This document shows positions 42,445 to 55,903 of a DNA stretch of 64,000 nt, piece after piece. This DNA comes from Clostridiales bacterium (lineage in GTDB: Bacteria; Bacillota; Clostridia; Christensenellales; Aristaeellaceae): contig SVGS01000014.1 of assembly GCA_015056205.1 (NCBI GenBank), positions 19,358 through 83,357 on the forward strand, given 5' to 3'. The position numbers and the translations under genes were made by a program. The notes under the pieces are model-generated. The model saw only the letters and a list, made by a program, of their open reading frames with translations. It made no database searches and was not told the DNA's origin. Numbering within the stretch: position 1 is the first letter of the stretch; every line of letters starts with the position of its first letter.

Positions 42445-43410
42445 TTATTCGATGGGCAGATAGCCTTCCGGAATGGTGATGTTCAGCTCCGCCGCGTTGG
42501 CCGCGTTGTACTTTTTGGTAAACTGCGGCGCGTAGGCGATGGGCATGGAGGCGATATCGGCGCCGTTCACCAGAATGTCATATGCCATTTCGCCGGTCTT
42601 GTAGCCGATGTCATAATAGCTGATGGTCAGCGTCGCGACACCGCAGCCGGCGCAGATGCCTTCCTCCCCGACGACCACCGGCACTTTGGCCGGAAGCACA
42701 ATATTGGCGATGGCTTCCGTGTTTCCCGCGGCGGTATTGTCGGTGGGGATATAGAGCACGTCGCATTCGGTGGAGGACTGGACGACGGAGGCCAGGTCGT
42801 TGGAATCATTGAAGCCGTAACGCCGGCATTCATATCCCATCGCCGTCAGATATCCTTCGATGGTCTTGATCTGGAAGATCGAATTGGGCTCGGCGCTGCA
42901 GTAGATCAGGCCGACGGTTTTGGCGTCCGGGAAGAGCTCCTGAATCATGGCCGCCTGGCCGTCGAGGGGAGCCAGATCGCTGGTGCCGGAGACGTTCATG
43001 CCGGTGGCGCCTTCCGGGGTCAGCTCGATTTCCATGGCGGATTCATAATTGGTGATGGAGGTGGCGAGAACCGGAATATCTGCCGTGGCGGTGGCGCAGG
43101 CCAGCATGGCCGGCGTCGCGTTGGCCATGATCAGATCCACCGGGCGGGAAACCAGCCGGCTCGCGATCTGCGCGCAGTTATTCGAATCGCCGGAGGCGTT
43201 GCCTTCGTCGAAAACAACCCTGTCGCCCAGCTTTTCGGTCAGGGCATCCTTAAAGCCCTGGGTCGCCTGGTCCAGCGCCGGATGCTGAATCAGCTGCAGA
43301 ATCCCGACGGTATAGGTTTTTTCCTCGGCGGACGCGATGAGGCAGGCGCCGCAGAGCAGGGTCAGAGCCATCAGCAGGGAAACGAACGTTTTGATGCCGT
43401 GCTTTTTCAT
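42445..43410 (-). CDS. ABC substrate-binding protein (TrpX-like)
   Basis: 321 residues from ATG 43410, AGGAGG upstream. A signal peptide (MKKHGIKTFVSLLMALTLLC, with a Cys at 20 in LLCGACL that could be a lipobox) is followed by the ABC_sub_bind fold: VGILQLIQHPALDQATQGFK, ANATPAMLACATATADIPVL, TVGLIYCSAEPNSIFQI, and VPVVVGEEGIC. This family includes the tryptophan-binding TrpX. It is preceded by a near-perfect promoter. In Firmicutes TrpX systems are often T-box controlled, but no T-box is visible here. Confidence 0.85.
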   Translation of the reverse strand: MKKHGIKTFVSLLMALTLLCGACLIASAEEKTYTVGILQLIQHPALDQATQGFKDALTEKLGDRVVFDEGNASGDSNNCAQIASRLVSRPVDLIMANATPAMLACATATADIPVLATSITNYESAMEIELTPEGATGMNVSGTSDLAPLDGQAAMIQELFPDAKTVGLIYCSAEPNSIFQIKTIEGYLTAMGYECRRYGFNDSNDLASVVQSSTECDVLYIPTDNTAAGNTEAIANIVLPAKVPVVVGEEGICAGCGVATLTISYYDIGYKTGEMAYDILVNGADIASMPIAYAPQFTKKYNAANAAELNITIPEGYLPIE

Positions 43411-43501
43411 GGTGAAACCTCCTGTTTTTTGATCTGAGTCTTTTATCTTTCTTCCGTCCGGGAAGAAAAACCGGAAAGAAAACCGGAAATAAAACTGGCG
43501 T

Positions 43502-43531
43502 ATTATAGAATTCTGACGATTCGCTTGTCAA
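43502..43531 (-). promoter_or_regulatory. Promoter of the ABC importer operon
   Basis: Minus strand TTGACA (43526-43531), 18 bp, TATAAT (43502-43507): full consensus. The leader has repeats of TTCCGG but no terminator, unlike the four attenuated promoters nearby. Confidence 0.85.
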
Positions 43532-43567
43532 TCAGGAGAGCGCCGGAAATACAGACAGAAAACAACA

Positions 43568-43733
43568 GGCTGCTTCCGGAGAGCGTTCCGGAAGCAGCCG
43601 GCTGGGTGTCTGTTCCGCGGAAAGCTCAGCGGGAGCCCTGCGGAAGCTGTCGGACGAGCAGGTAAACGGCATCGGTTTCTCTTACCGGCCGATGGCCGGC
43701 TTCAAAATCCCCCCTCAAGATCATTGAGGGGGG
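43568..43733. terminator. Stem-loops between the importer operon and amt
   Basis: GGCTGCTTCCGG (43568-43579) pairs perfectly with 43588-43599, and CCCCCCTCAA (43709-43718) with TTGAGGGGGG (43724-43733). The second is placed to end the minus-strand amt message. The remaining bases between 43600 and 43786 hold no gene that I can support. Confidence 0.6.
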
Positions 43734-43786
43734 GTGAATCGCCTGCGGCGCTGACTTGTCCATCCGGGGAGTGGTGCCGTTTTTCT

Positions 43787-45511
43787 TTATTCTTCCGACT
43801 GGAGGGCGTCATAACCCTCCTCGCCCGTGCGGACGCGGATCACGTTTTCCACATCCTGCACGAAGATCTTGCCGTCGCCGATGTGGCCGGTATACAGCAC
43901 GCTGCGGGCGGTTTCGACCACCTGGCTGACCGGCACCTTCGTCACGACGATATCCACCTGCACCTTCGGCAGCAGGGTGACCTCAACCGGCGTGCCGCGG
44001 TAATATTCGGGCTTGCCCTTCTGCATGCCGTAGCCCATGACGTTGGTAACGGTCATACCGGTAATACCGATTTTGTTCATCGCCTGCTTCAGGCTTTCCA
44101 GGCTGGCCGGCCGGCAGATAATCTGGACGCGGGTATATACCGGTTCGCCGGGCGCCTTTTCGGGCTTCGTCCGTACGGCGGGAGCGGCGGGAGCGTCAGC
44201 GGAAGCCGGGGCGGGAGAGACGGCCGGGACCATTTCCGCCGGGGCTTCATAGCCCTCCTCCGGATTGATGACGAATCCGGAATAAGCCGTCACGAGGCCG
44301 TGCTCGCTGCGGTCCAGGCCCATGACTTCGTCCGCGGCGTCCGCCCGCAGGCCGATGGTCTTTTTGATGATCAGGAACACGACGGCGATGACCGTGGCTG
44401 TCCAGGCGATGGTGGCCAGCACGCCGAGAGCCTGGATGCCGAGGAAGCGGAATCCGCCGCCGTAGAAAACGCCCTTCATGGTGGTTCCACCGGTGGCGAA
44501 CAGGCCGGTCAGAACGGTGCCGAGGCATCCGCAGACGCCGTGCACGGAAATCGCGCCCACCGGGTCGTCGATTTTGACCACCTTGTCGAAGAATTCCACG
44601 GCGAGGACGATCACGAAGCCGCAGGCCAGGCCGATCAGGGCCGCGCCGAAGGGATCGACCGCGTCGCAGCCGGCGGTGATGCCCACCAGGCCGGCCAGGG
44701 CTGCGTTGAAGGTCATGGACACATCCGGCTTGCCGTAGCGGAGCCAGGTGAAGAGCATGGTGGTCAGGGTGGCCACGGCCGCGGCCAGGTTCGTGTTAAA
44801 GAAGACCAGGGAAGCGCTGGCGATCAGCCCGTCGCTGTCCATGCCGACCGTGGAGGCGCCGTTGAAGCCGAACCAGCAGAACCAGAGGATGAACACGCCC
44901 AGGGCGGCGATGGAAAGGTTATGGCCGAGGATCGCCCGGGGCTTTCCGTCCTTTCCGTACTTGCCGACGCGGGGTCCGAGAATCTTCGCGCCGATCAGCG
45001 CGCAGACGCCGCCGACCATATGCACAGCCGTAGAGCCGGCAAAGTCATGGAAGCCCATTTCGGCCAGCCAGCCGCCGCCCCAGATCCAGTGGCCGGAGAC
45101 CGGATAAATGAACAGGGAGATCGCAGCGGAATAAATACAGTAGGCGGAGAATTTCGTGCGCTCCGCCATGGCGCCGGATACGATCGTGGCGGAGGTGGCA
45201 CAGAAAACCGTCTGGAAGATGGCGTAGGCCCACAGGGGAACGCCCGCCGGAAGAATATGGCTGTAATCCTTCATGATAAAGGGATCGATCCAGCCGAAGA
45301 GGGCGGTACCGGCTCCGAACATGATGCCGTAGCCGAAAAGCCAGTACAGCGGCGTGCCGATGCAGAAATCCATCAGATTCTTCATCAGGATATTGCCGGT
45401 GTTCTTGGCCCGGGTAAAACCCGCTTCACACATGGCAAATCCAGCCTGCATGAAGAAGACAAGCGCGGCCCCGAGCAGGACCCAGATGGTGTTGGCAGCA
45501 GAGAACGTCAT
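43787..45511 (-). CDS. Ammonium transporter fused to a PII protein
   Basis: 574 residues from ATG 45511 (MTFSAANTIWVLLGAALVFF); GGAG lies upstream and the longer frame crosses the leader hairpin. Residues 1-410 are an Amt channel with eleven membrane segments: MQAGFAMCEAGFTRAKN, DFAGSTAVHMVGG and the pore histidines (VHMVGG; ISVHGVCGCLG). A Pro/Ala-rich linker (about 415-460) leads to a full PII domain: YTRVQIICRPASLESLKQAM, T-loop GYGMQKGKPEYYRG, B-loop TGHIGDGKIFV. PII proteins of the GlnK class plug Amt channels when nitrogen is plentiful; a covalent fusion makes the sensor part of the channel. It has its own attenuated promoter. Confidence 0.93.
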   Translation of the reverse strand: MTFSAANTIWVLLGAALVFFMQAGFAMCEAGFTRAKNTGNILMKNLMDFCIGTPLYWLFGYGIMFGAGTALFGWIDPFIMKDYSHILPAGVPLWAYAIFQTVFCATSATIVSGAMAERTKFSAYCIYSAAISLFIYPVSGHWIWGGGWLAEMGFHDFAGSTAVHMVGGVCALIGAKILGPRVGKYGKDGKPRAILGHNLSIAALGVFILWFCWFGFNGASTVGMDSDGLIASASLVFFNTNLAAAVATLTTMLFTWLRYGKPDVSMTFNAALAGLVGITAGCDAVDPFGAALIGLACGFVIVLAVEFFDKVVKIDDPVGAISVHGVCGCLGTVLTGLFATGGTTMKGVFYGGGFRFLGIQALGVLATIAWTATVIAVVFLIIKKTIGLRADAADEVMGLDRSEHGLVTAYSGFVINPEEGYEAPAEMVPAVSPAPASADAPAAPAVRTKPEKAPGEPVYTRVQIICRPASLESLKQAMNKIGITGMTVTNVMGYGMQKGKPEYYRGTPVEVTLLPKVQVDIVVTKVPVSQVVETARSVLYTGHIGDGKIFVQDVENVIRVRTGEEGYDALQSEE

Positions 45512-45567
45512 ACAGATCACTCCGTTTCCATATAAATTCCCCGTCTGTACGCCCTTGTACGAAAAAA

Positions 45568-45645
45568 GAGGCGCCCGGGTGCTGACCGCACCCTTGCGCC
45601 TCATCGGGATGCACGCATTATAGGGGGAAAGAGCCCGGCTGTCAA
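45568..45645 (-). promoter_or_regulatory. amt-PII promoter and attenuator leader
   Basis: TTGACA (45640-45645), 17 bp, TATAAT (45617-45622), full consensus on the minus strand. The message starts within about ten bases of GCGCAAGGGTGC (complement of 45588-45599), which can fold with the hexaloop AAGGGT. The same bases form the rising arm of a strong terminator, GAGGCGC/GCGCCTC (45568-45574 with 45596-45602) with inner GGGTGC/GCACCC, followed by TTTTTT. Confidence 0.8.
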
Positions 45646-45721
45646 GCCGAATGCCAACAAAAAACACGATCGGAACATTCGGATCATTCGCGAAACAAAA
45701 AGGTTCCTGCATGCTTCGGCG

Positions 45722-46443
45722 TCAGCGGGAGGAGCCGAGCCGGCGCTCCAGGCGGGCCATGACTTCCCGGTAGGCGTCCTCCACGCCGCCCAGATCCCGG
45801 CGGAAACGGTCCTTATCCAGCTTTTCGCCGGTGACGCTGTCCCACAGACGGCAGGTATCCGGGCTGATTTCATCCGCCAGGATGATGCTTCCGTTCGCCG
45901 GCCGGCCGAACTCCAGCTTGAAATCCACCAGGGTCACGCCGCAGGAGAGCCAGAATTCCTTCAGCAGGCGGTTGATTTCCAGGGCGTAATGCCTGATCTG
46001 ATTCAGCTCTTCCCGGGTGGCCAGACCCAGGGCCAGGGCATGGGAATCATTCAGCAGGGGATCGCCCAGCGCGTCGTTTTTATAGGAGAACTCCACCGTC
46101 GGCTCGGCAAAGACAAGCCCTTCCTCCACGCCGTAGCGCTTCGAAAAGGATCCGGCGGACAGATTCCGCACAATCACTTCCAGCGGGACAATATTCACTC
46201 TTCTCACCAGCGTTTCCCGCTCGCTGAGTTCCTCCACAAAATGCGTGGGAATGCCCTGCCGCTCCAGGAGCCGCATCAGGGCGTTGCTCATCCGGTTGTT
46301 GATGACGCCCTTTCCGCTGATCGTTCCGCGTTTGAGGCCGTTAAAGGCCGTGGCATCATCCTTGTAGAACACAATCAGCAGATCCGGATCCTCCGTGGCA
46401 AAGACCTTTTTCGCTTTTCCCTCGTACAGCTGCGCGCCTTTGA

Positions 46444-46447
<4 letters not shown>
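45722..46447 (-). CDS. purC: Phosphoribosylaminoimidazole-succinocarboxamide synthase
   Basis: 241 residues from ATG 46447, whose first bases overlap the gltB stop (ATGA). It adds aspartate to CAIR in purine synthesis. Conserved: [10 protein letters not shown] (about 8), [37 protein letters not shown], and the SAICAR signature LVDFKLEFG and [14 protein letters not shown]. It is the only de novo purine gene near gltB; the remaining pur genes are elsewhere apart from purA and purB. It probably shares the glnA promoter. Confidence 0.97.
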
Positions 46448-50771
<4,324 letters not shown>

Positions 50772-50775
<4 letters not shown>

Positions 50776-51305
50776 TGCGCTTCCTCCGATTTTTCCAGAA
50801 TCCGCATGGCGAAATCCGCCATCTTCATCCCGTGGTTCATGGCATACTGCTGCATGGCCCGGTGCGCTTCCGGTTCCGAAAGGCCTTTCTGCTTCATCAG
50901 CACCGCCTTGGCCCGGTTGACGACATCTTTGCTCTCGCCCGTCCGGCGGGGGAGCCGCATCCGGTGCAGCTGGGACAGCATTTCCACCGCCCCGATCACC
51001 GCCTGTCCGGAAGCCGGGAGGGTCAGGCGGAAGATTTCCGGGGATTCGGTATTTTCCAGCACCTGCTGTTTGGCGATCAGCAGGAGCTGGATGCTGTCCC
51101 GGTAATCCCAGACCAGCTCATCCGGCTTGCAGTCCGGCAGGAAGCCGACCATGACAACCACGCAGTCTTCGCTTTCGTTCAGGGCCCGCCGGAGCTCGCT
51201 TCCGGAGGAACAGCTGCGGAACACCTGAAAACCGGAGGAGGTCAGAAGCCCGGCAAGCTTTGAACGGCTGTCCTCTGAAGAGCTGACAATCACAATTCTG
51301 GCCAT
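50772..51305 (-). CDS. ANTAR-domain antitermination regulator with degenerate receiver
   Basis: 177 residues from ATG 51305, AGGTG upstream. The N-terminal 115 residues have a receiver-like fold (MARIVIVSSSEDSRSKLAGL, VVVMVGFLPD), but the phosphoacceptor Asp expected after strand 3 is missing and the acidic pair after strand 1 is reduced to ED, so phosphorylation is unlikely. The C-terminal ANTAR domain is clear: VVNRAKAVLMKQKGLSEPEA then HRAMQQYAMNHGMKMADFAM. ANTAR proteins bind paired hexaloop RNA hairpins and stop terminator formation. Lying between glnA and gltB, and near four leaders with hexaloop motifs, it is the probable regulator of this nitrogen block. The input signal may be a PII protein or a metabolite. 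Confidence 0.9.
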
Positions 51306-51362
51306 CGGCTTCACCTGCCTTCTCTGATAGAATTAAGAGCAACGACCGATCGGGGAGACGGA

Positions 51363-52694
51363 TCAGTACATCACCAGGTAGCGGTCCGTTTCCCACTTGC
51401 TGACATGGGTCCGGTAGGCGTCCCATTCCTTTTCCTTGCCTTCCACGTACTGGCTCAGCACATGGCTGCCCAGGGCCGCGCAGATGACCTCATCTTCCTT
51501 CAGGCAATCCACGGCTTCCTTCAGCGTGCCGGGGAGAGACAGGATGCCCCGGGCTTCGCGGGTTTCGCTGTCCATGGCGAAGATGTTTTCCGTGATTTCA
51601 TCCGGCGGGGTCATTTTCTTTTCAATGCCGTCCAGGCCGGCGGCCAGGCAGACGGCCATCGTCAGATAGGGGTTCGCGCTGGGATCGGGGCAGCGCAGCT
51701 CCACGCGGGTTCCCATGCCGCGGGAGGCCGGGATCCGGATCAGGGCGCTGCGGTTGCTGGCGCTCCAGGCGAGATAGCAGGGGGCTTCATAGCCGGGCAC
51801 CAGCCGCTTATAGCTGTTGACCAGCGGGTTGGTAATGGCGGCCATGCCCCGGATATGGGCCAGGATGCCCGCGATAAAGGAATAGGCTTCGGCGCTCAGG
51901 CCCCGCCTGTCCGCGGGATCCGCGAAGACGTTTTTGCCGTCCCGGAACAGGCTCATATTGGTGTGCATGCCGCTGCCGTTGATGCCGAAGACCGGCTTGG
52001 GCATAAAGGTGGCGTGCAGGCCGTTTTTCTGGGCCAGAGTTTTGACCGCCAGCTTAAAGGTCATGATATTGTCCGCGGCGGTCAGGGCGTCGGCATAGCG
52101 GAAATCGATTTCGTGCTGGCCGGCGGCCACTTCGTGGTGGCTGGCTTCGATTTCGAAGCCCATCTGCTCCAGGGTCATGCAGATTTCCCGGCGGGTGCTT
52201 TCCCCGTGATCCAGGGGCCCCAGATCAAAATAACCGGCTTCATCGGAGGTCGTGGTGGTGGGATTTCCGTTCTCATCCGTCTGGAAGAGGAAGAACTCGC
52301 ATTCCGGGCCCACGTTGAAGGAATAGCCCAGCTTCGCCGCCCGCTCCAGCACTTTTTTCAGCACGCCGCGGGGATCGCCGGAGAAGGGGGTTCCGTCCGG
52401 ATTGAAAACGTCGCAGATCAGCCGGGCCACTTTTCCGTGCTGGGGGCGCCAGGGCAGGATGGCGAAGGTATCCAGATCCGGGCGCAGATACTGGTCGCTC
52501 TCATTGATGCGGACAAAGCCTTCGATGCTGCTGCCGTCGATCATGATTTCGTTATTCACGGCTTTTTCAATCTGGCTGGCCGTGATCGCCACATTCTTCA
52601 GCTGGCCGAAGATATCGGTGAACTGCATGCGGATAAACTCCACATCATCCTCGCGAACCATACGGATAATGTCTTCCTTCGTGTACCTGCTCAT
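51363..52694 (-). CDS. glnA: Glutamine synthetase type I
   Basis: 443 residues from ATG 52694 ([20 protein letters not shown]); the frame is open further upstream but crosses the leader terminator. It makes glutamine from glutamate, ammonia and ATP. Conserved: [20 protein letters not shown] and [12 protein letters not shown] (metal and glutamate sites), [20 protein letters not shown] (ATP site), and R-x-EFR-like PDPSANPY. No adenylylation Tyr loop of the beta class; it fits the GSI-alpha group of Firmicutes. First gene of glnA-ANTAR-gltB-purC, preceded by an attenuator. Confidence 0.97.
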   Translation of the reverse strand: MSRYTKEDIIRMVREDDVEFIRMQFTDIFGQLKNVAITASQIEKAVNNEIMIDGSSIEGFVRINESDQYLRPDLDTFAILPWRPQHGKVARLICDVFNPDGTPFSGDPRGVLKKVLERAAKLGYSFNVGPECEFFLFQTDENGNPTTTTSDEAGYFDLGPLDHGESTRREICMTLEQMGFEIEASHHEVAAGQHEIDFRYADALTAADNIMTFKLAVKTLAQKNGLHATFMPKPVFGINGSGMHTNMSLFRDGKNVFADPADRRGLSAEAYSFIAGILAHIRGMAAITNPLVNSYKRLVPGYEAPCYLAWSASNRSALIRIPASRGMGTRVELRCPDPSANPYLTMAVCLAAGLDGIEKKMTPPDEITENIFAMDSETREARGILSLPGTLKEAVDCLKEDEVICAALGSHVLSQYVEGKEKEWDAYRTHVSKWETDRYLVMY

Positions 52695-52736
52695 TGTTCT
52701 GACCTCCCATTCAGCGTGTTTCGGAATAAAAGAAGA

Positions 52737-52809
52737 GGGCAAGGCGTATCGCATCCCGACACCCTTGCCCCGATGCGCGTATCCTAACATTCCGCTCCGG
52801 CGCTGTCAA
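52737..52809 (-). promoter_or_regulatory. glnA promoter and attenuator leader
   Basis: Minus strand TTGACA (52804-52809), 17 bp, TAGGAT (52781-52786). The leader begins with GGCAAGGGTGTC (complement of 52758-52769): GGC[AAGGGT]GTC has a hexaloop with A1, G4. GGGCAAGG/CCTTGCCC (52737-52744 with 52763-52770) forms the terminator, followed by TCTTCTTTTATT. The two folds share bases. Confidence 0.8.
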
Positions 52810-52862
52810 GTGGCTGAATTGTATTCCCTTTGTACTGCCCTTCTGTTTTGCGTTTTTCATTC

Positions 52863-52940
52863 TTGACATTTTTCCTTTTGGAATGATACCATACCTTCCG
52901 ACAAGGCAAAGGCGTCCTGGTTCAGGGCTCTTTGCCTTGT
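52863..52940 (+). promoter_or_regulatory. dapL promoter and attenuator leader
   Basis: TTGACA (52863-52868), 18 bp, TACCAT (52887-52892). GGCAAAGGCGTC (52905-52916) is identical to the glmS leader motif. ACAAGGCAAAG (52901-52911) pairs perfectly with CTTTGCCTTGT (52930-52940), followed by TTTTCGTATTT, a terminator. It is divergent from the glnA promoter, 54 bp apart. Confidence 0.8.
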
Positions 52941-52979
52941 TTTCGTATTTCCGCACCGGAAGAAGCTGGAGGTGATTGT

Positions 52980-54170
52980 ATGCTGACGCCCAATCTCAGC
53001 TACGCGAATCTGAAGGAATCCTATCTTTTTCATCATATCGCGGGAAAGACCGAAGCCTACCTGCGGGCGCATCCCGGCGCGCATCTGTACCGCATGGGAA
53101 TCGGCGACGTGTCGCTGCCCCTGGCGCCGGCCGTGATTCAGGCCCTGCACCGGGCGGTGGACGATCAGGCGGAAAAGGAAAGCTTTCACGGCTATATGCC
53201 GGAATGCGGCGCGCCTTTCCTGCGGGAAGCGATTGCTGCCTATTATCAGAAGCGGAAGGTGCAGCTTTCCGCCGATGAGGTTTTTGTATCCAGCGGGGCC
53301 AGCGACGAGCTGGGCGATCTGCTGGATCTGTTTGACCGGAAGAACCGGGCGCTGATTATGGAGCCGGCCTATCCCGCCTATGTGGACGCGAATATCATGG
53401 CCGGACGGGACATTCTGCACCTGCCCTCCGGGCCGGAAAACCATTTTCTGCCGCTGCCGGAGGACGGCCTGCAGGCGGATCTGATTTATATCTGCTCCCC
53501 GAACAACCCGACGGGCGCCGCCTATGACCGGGACCAGCTTTCCCGCTGGGTGCGGTGGGCCAACGGGCGGGGCGCGGTCATCCTTTTTGACGCGGCATAT
53601 GAGGCCTTTATCGAAGAGGATCTGCCGCACAGCATTTTTGAGATTCCCGGCGCCCGGACCTGCGCCATCGAAATCTGCTCCCTGTCCAAGACCGCCGGGT
53701 TCACCGGCACGCGGCTGGGCTATACCGTGATTCCGAAGGAGCTGGAGCGGAGCGGCCTTTCCCTGAACGCCATGTGGGTGCGGAACCGGACCACCAAAAC
53801 CAACGGGATTTCCTATATCCTGCAGCGGGGCGGCGCCGCCGTCTTTACAGAGGAGGGGCAGCGTCAGATTCATGAGAACATCCGGGTTTACAAGGAAAAC
53901 GCCCGGGTGCTGATGAACACCCTGGATGAGGCGGGGATCCGCTACTGGGGCGGCCGGGACGCGCCCTACATCTGGATGGAATGCCCGGACGGGCAGAGCA
54001 GCTGGGCGTTCTTTGACCGGCTGCTGAACGGGATTCAGGTGGTCGGTACCCCGGGCGAAGGCTTCGGCTCCTGCGGGGAAGGGTTCTTCCGCTTTTCCAC
54101 TTTCGGAGATCCCGGCGATACCCGGGAGGCGGCCGGCCGTCTGCTGAAGCTGCTGAAACGATCTCACTGA
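52980..54170 (+). CDS. dapL: LL-diaminopimelate aminotransferase
   Basis: 396 residues from ATG 52980, GGAGGTG upstream; a longer frame would start inside the leader. It makes LL-diaminopimelate from tetrahydrodipicolinate with glutamate as donor, for lysine and the cell wall. The opening LSYANLKESYLFHHIAGKT, GIGDVSLPLAPAVIQALH and the PLP lysine in SLSKTAGFTGTRLGY (about 235) are typical of DapL. Other class I/II aminotransferases share the lysine motif, but the opening fits DapL best. First gene of dapL-asnB-guaA behind an attenuator, linking lysine/wall supply to the nitrogen group. Confidence 0.93.
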   Translation: MLTPNLSYANLKESYLFHHIAGKTEAYLRAHPGAHLYRMGIGDVSLPLAPAVIQALHRAVDDQAEKESFHGYMPECGAPFLREAIAAYYQKRKVQLSADEVFVSSGASDELGDLLDLFDRKNRALIMEPAYPAYVDANIMAGRDILHLPSGPENHFLPLPEDGLQADLIYICSPNNPTGAAYDRDQLSRWVRWANGRGAVILFDAAYEAFIEEDLPHSIFEIPGARTCAIEICSLSKTAGFTGTRLGYTVIPKELERSGLSLNAMWVRNRTTKTNGISYILQRGGAAVFTEEGQRQIHENIRVYKENARVLMNTLDEAGIRYWGGRDAPYIWMECPDGQSSWAFFDRLLNGIQVVGTPGEGFGSCGEGFFRFSTFGDPGDTREAAGRLLKLLKRSH

Positions 54171-54188
54171 TTCGGAGGCGAGATAAGA

Positions 54189-55769
54189 ATGTGTTCTATC
54201 TTTGGAATGATCGGCGCCCGGTTTCCCCGGGACCTGGTAAAAACCTGCTTTGACCGGACGATTTCCCGGGGACCGGACAAAAGCCGCATGGTCGATATTC
54301 CCGGGGGCGTGCTTGGATTTCACCGGCTGGCCATCATGGGACTGCAGGAGGAGGGCATGCAGCCCTTCCGCCTGGAGGACGACTATGTGGTCTGCAACGG
54401 GGAACTCTACGGATTCCGGCCGCTGCGGGCCCGCCTGATGGAACGGTATGAGCTGAAGAGCGAATGCGACTGCGAGATTCTGCTTCCGCTTTACCGGGAA
54501 TACGGCGTGGAAATGTTCAAAACCCTGGACGCGGAATTCGCGCTGATTCTCTGGGACGGAAAGCAGGGAAAGCTGATCGCCGCCCGGGATCCGATCGGGA
54601 TCCGGCCCCTGTATTACGGGGAAGTGAGAGGGGGCGGGCTGGCCTTCGCCAGCGAGCCGAAAAACCTGATCGGCATGTGCGACACCATTCTGCCGTTCCC
54701 GCCGGGGCATTACTGGATGGACGGGGAGTTTGTGCAGTACGCGGATCCGGCCTATGTGGGATACTTTACCATGAAAACCGAGGAGGAGGTGTGCCCGAAG
54801 CTCCGCCGACTGCTGATGGACGGCGTGGAGAAACGGCTGGACGCGGACGCTCCGCTGGGGTTTCTGCTTTCCGGCGGCCTGGATTCCTCCCTGGTCTGCG
54901 CCATCGCGCAGCGGATGCTGGACCAGCCGATCCGGACCTTCGCCATCGGGATGGATGTGGACGCGATCGACCTGAAATATGCCCGGAAGGCGGCGGAATA
55001 CATCGGCAGCGAGCATACGGAGGTTATCATCACGGAAAAGGACGTGCTGGACGCGCTGCCAACGGTTGTCGGGCTGCTGGGAACCTGGGATATCACCACC
55101 ATCCGCGCGTCCATCGGCATGTATCTGGTCTGCAAATGGATTCATGAGCATACCGATATCCGGGTGCTGCTGACGGGAGAAATTTCCGATGAGCTGTTCG
55201 GATACAAGTATACGGATTTCGCGCCTTCGGCCTCCGCGTTTCAGGAGGAGGCGGAAAAACGCATCCGGGAGCTGCACGTATATGACGTGCTTCGCGCGGA
55301 CCGGTGCATTTCCGTCAATTCGCTGGAGGCCCGGGTTCCCTTCGGGGATCTGAAGTTTGTCCGCTATGCCATGAGCATTGATCCGGAGCTGAAGATGAAC
55401 CGGCATCAGATGGGGAAGTACCTGATCCGGAAAGCCTTCGCGGAGGACCGGATTCTGCCGGACGAGATTCTCTGGCGCCAGAAGGCGGCCTTTTCCGACG
55501 CGGTCGGCCACAGCATGGTCAATGATCTGAAGGCCTATGCGGAGAAGCGGTATACGGATCAGGAGTTCGCCGAAAAGGCGGCCGGGTATGATTACTGCCC
55601 GCCCTTTACCAAGGAGAGCCTGCTGTACCGGGAGCTGTTCGAGCAGTACTATCCCGGGCAGGCGCACCTGATTCCGGGGTACTGGATGCCGAATAAAACC
55701 TGGCCGGGCTGCGATGTGGACGATCCTTCCGCCCGGGTGCTGTCCAATTACGGCGCCAGCGGCGACTGA
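54189..55769 (+). CDS. asnB: Asparagine synthase (glutamine-hydrolysing)
   Basis: 526 residues from ATG 54189, 18 bases behind dapL, GGAGGCGAG upstream. N-terminal glutaminase with catalytic Cys2 (MCSIFGMIG), then CNGELYGF and a synthetase domain with the PP-loop LLSGGLDSSLVCAIAQ (about 230). Closest to the E. coli-type AsnB class by length and by ARDPIGIRPLYYG. It aminates aspartate. Cotranscribed with dapL and guaA; both AsnB and GuaA use glutamine. Confidence 0.95.
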   Translation: MCSIFGMIGARFPRDLVKTCFDRTISRGPDKSRMVDIPGGVLGFHRLAIMGLQEEGMQPFRLEDDYVVCNGELYGFRPLRARLMERYELKSECDCEILLPLYREYGVEMFKTLDAEFALILWDGKQGKLIAARDPIGIRPLYYGEVRGGGLAFASEPKNLIGMCDTILPFPPGHYWMDGEFVQYADPAYVGYFTMKTEEEVCPKLRRLLMDGVEKRLDADAPLGFLLSGGLDSSLVCAIAQRMLDQPIRTFAIGMDVDAIDLKYARKAAEYIGSEHTEVIITEKDVLDALPTVVGLLGTWDITTIRASIGMYLVCKWIHEHTDIRVLLTGEISDELFGYKYTDFAPSASAFQEEAEKRIRELHVYDVLRADRCISVNSLEARVPFGDLKFVRYAMSIDPELKMNRHQMGKYLIRKAFAEDRILPDEILWRQKAAFSDAVGHSMVNDLKAYAEKRYTDQEFAEKAAGYDYCPPFTKESLLYRELFEQYYPGQAHLIPGYWMPNKTWPGCDVDDPSARVLSNYGASGD

Positions 55770-55899
55770 GGGGAGCGTCAGCGCAGTGCGCTGTCCGGCG
55801 GAGCCGGAAGCGAGCCGAGGGAGTCAATCGAAACAAGTGAAAGCTCCGCCCCAAGGAGCTTTCACGCCGATTGAGATTGCGGAAGACTGAGGGGAGCGT
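55764..55899 (+). repeat. Palindromic insert with 15-bp flanking repeat
   Basis: GACTGAGGGGAGCGT occurs at 55764-55778 and again at 55885-55899; the copies contain the asnB stop and the guaA Shine-Dalgarno. Between them lies GTGAAAGCTCC/GGAGCTTTCAC, extended by TCAATCG/CGATTGA outer pairs (about 55822-55873). This looks like a small palindromic element that inserted between asnB and guaA with duplication of the target, or a structured RNA switch. Confidence 0.6.
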
Positions 55900-55903
55900 A
55901 TTT

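Noticed and set aside
43411..43560. T-box leader for the TrpX-like importer
   Set aside because: No T-box sequence (TGGnACCGCG) or long stem was found between promoter and start.
52694..52790. 32-residue N-terminal extension of GlnA
   Set aside because: It would be encoded by the promoter-proximal terminator hairpin; ATG 52694 gives the normal N-terminus of the family.
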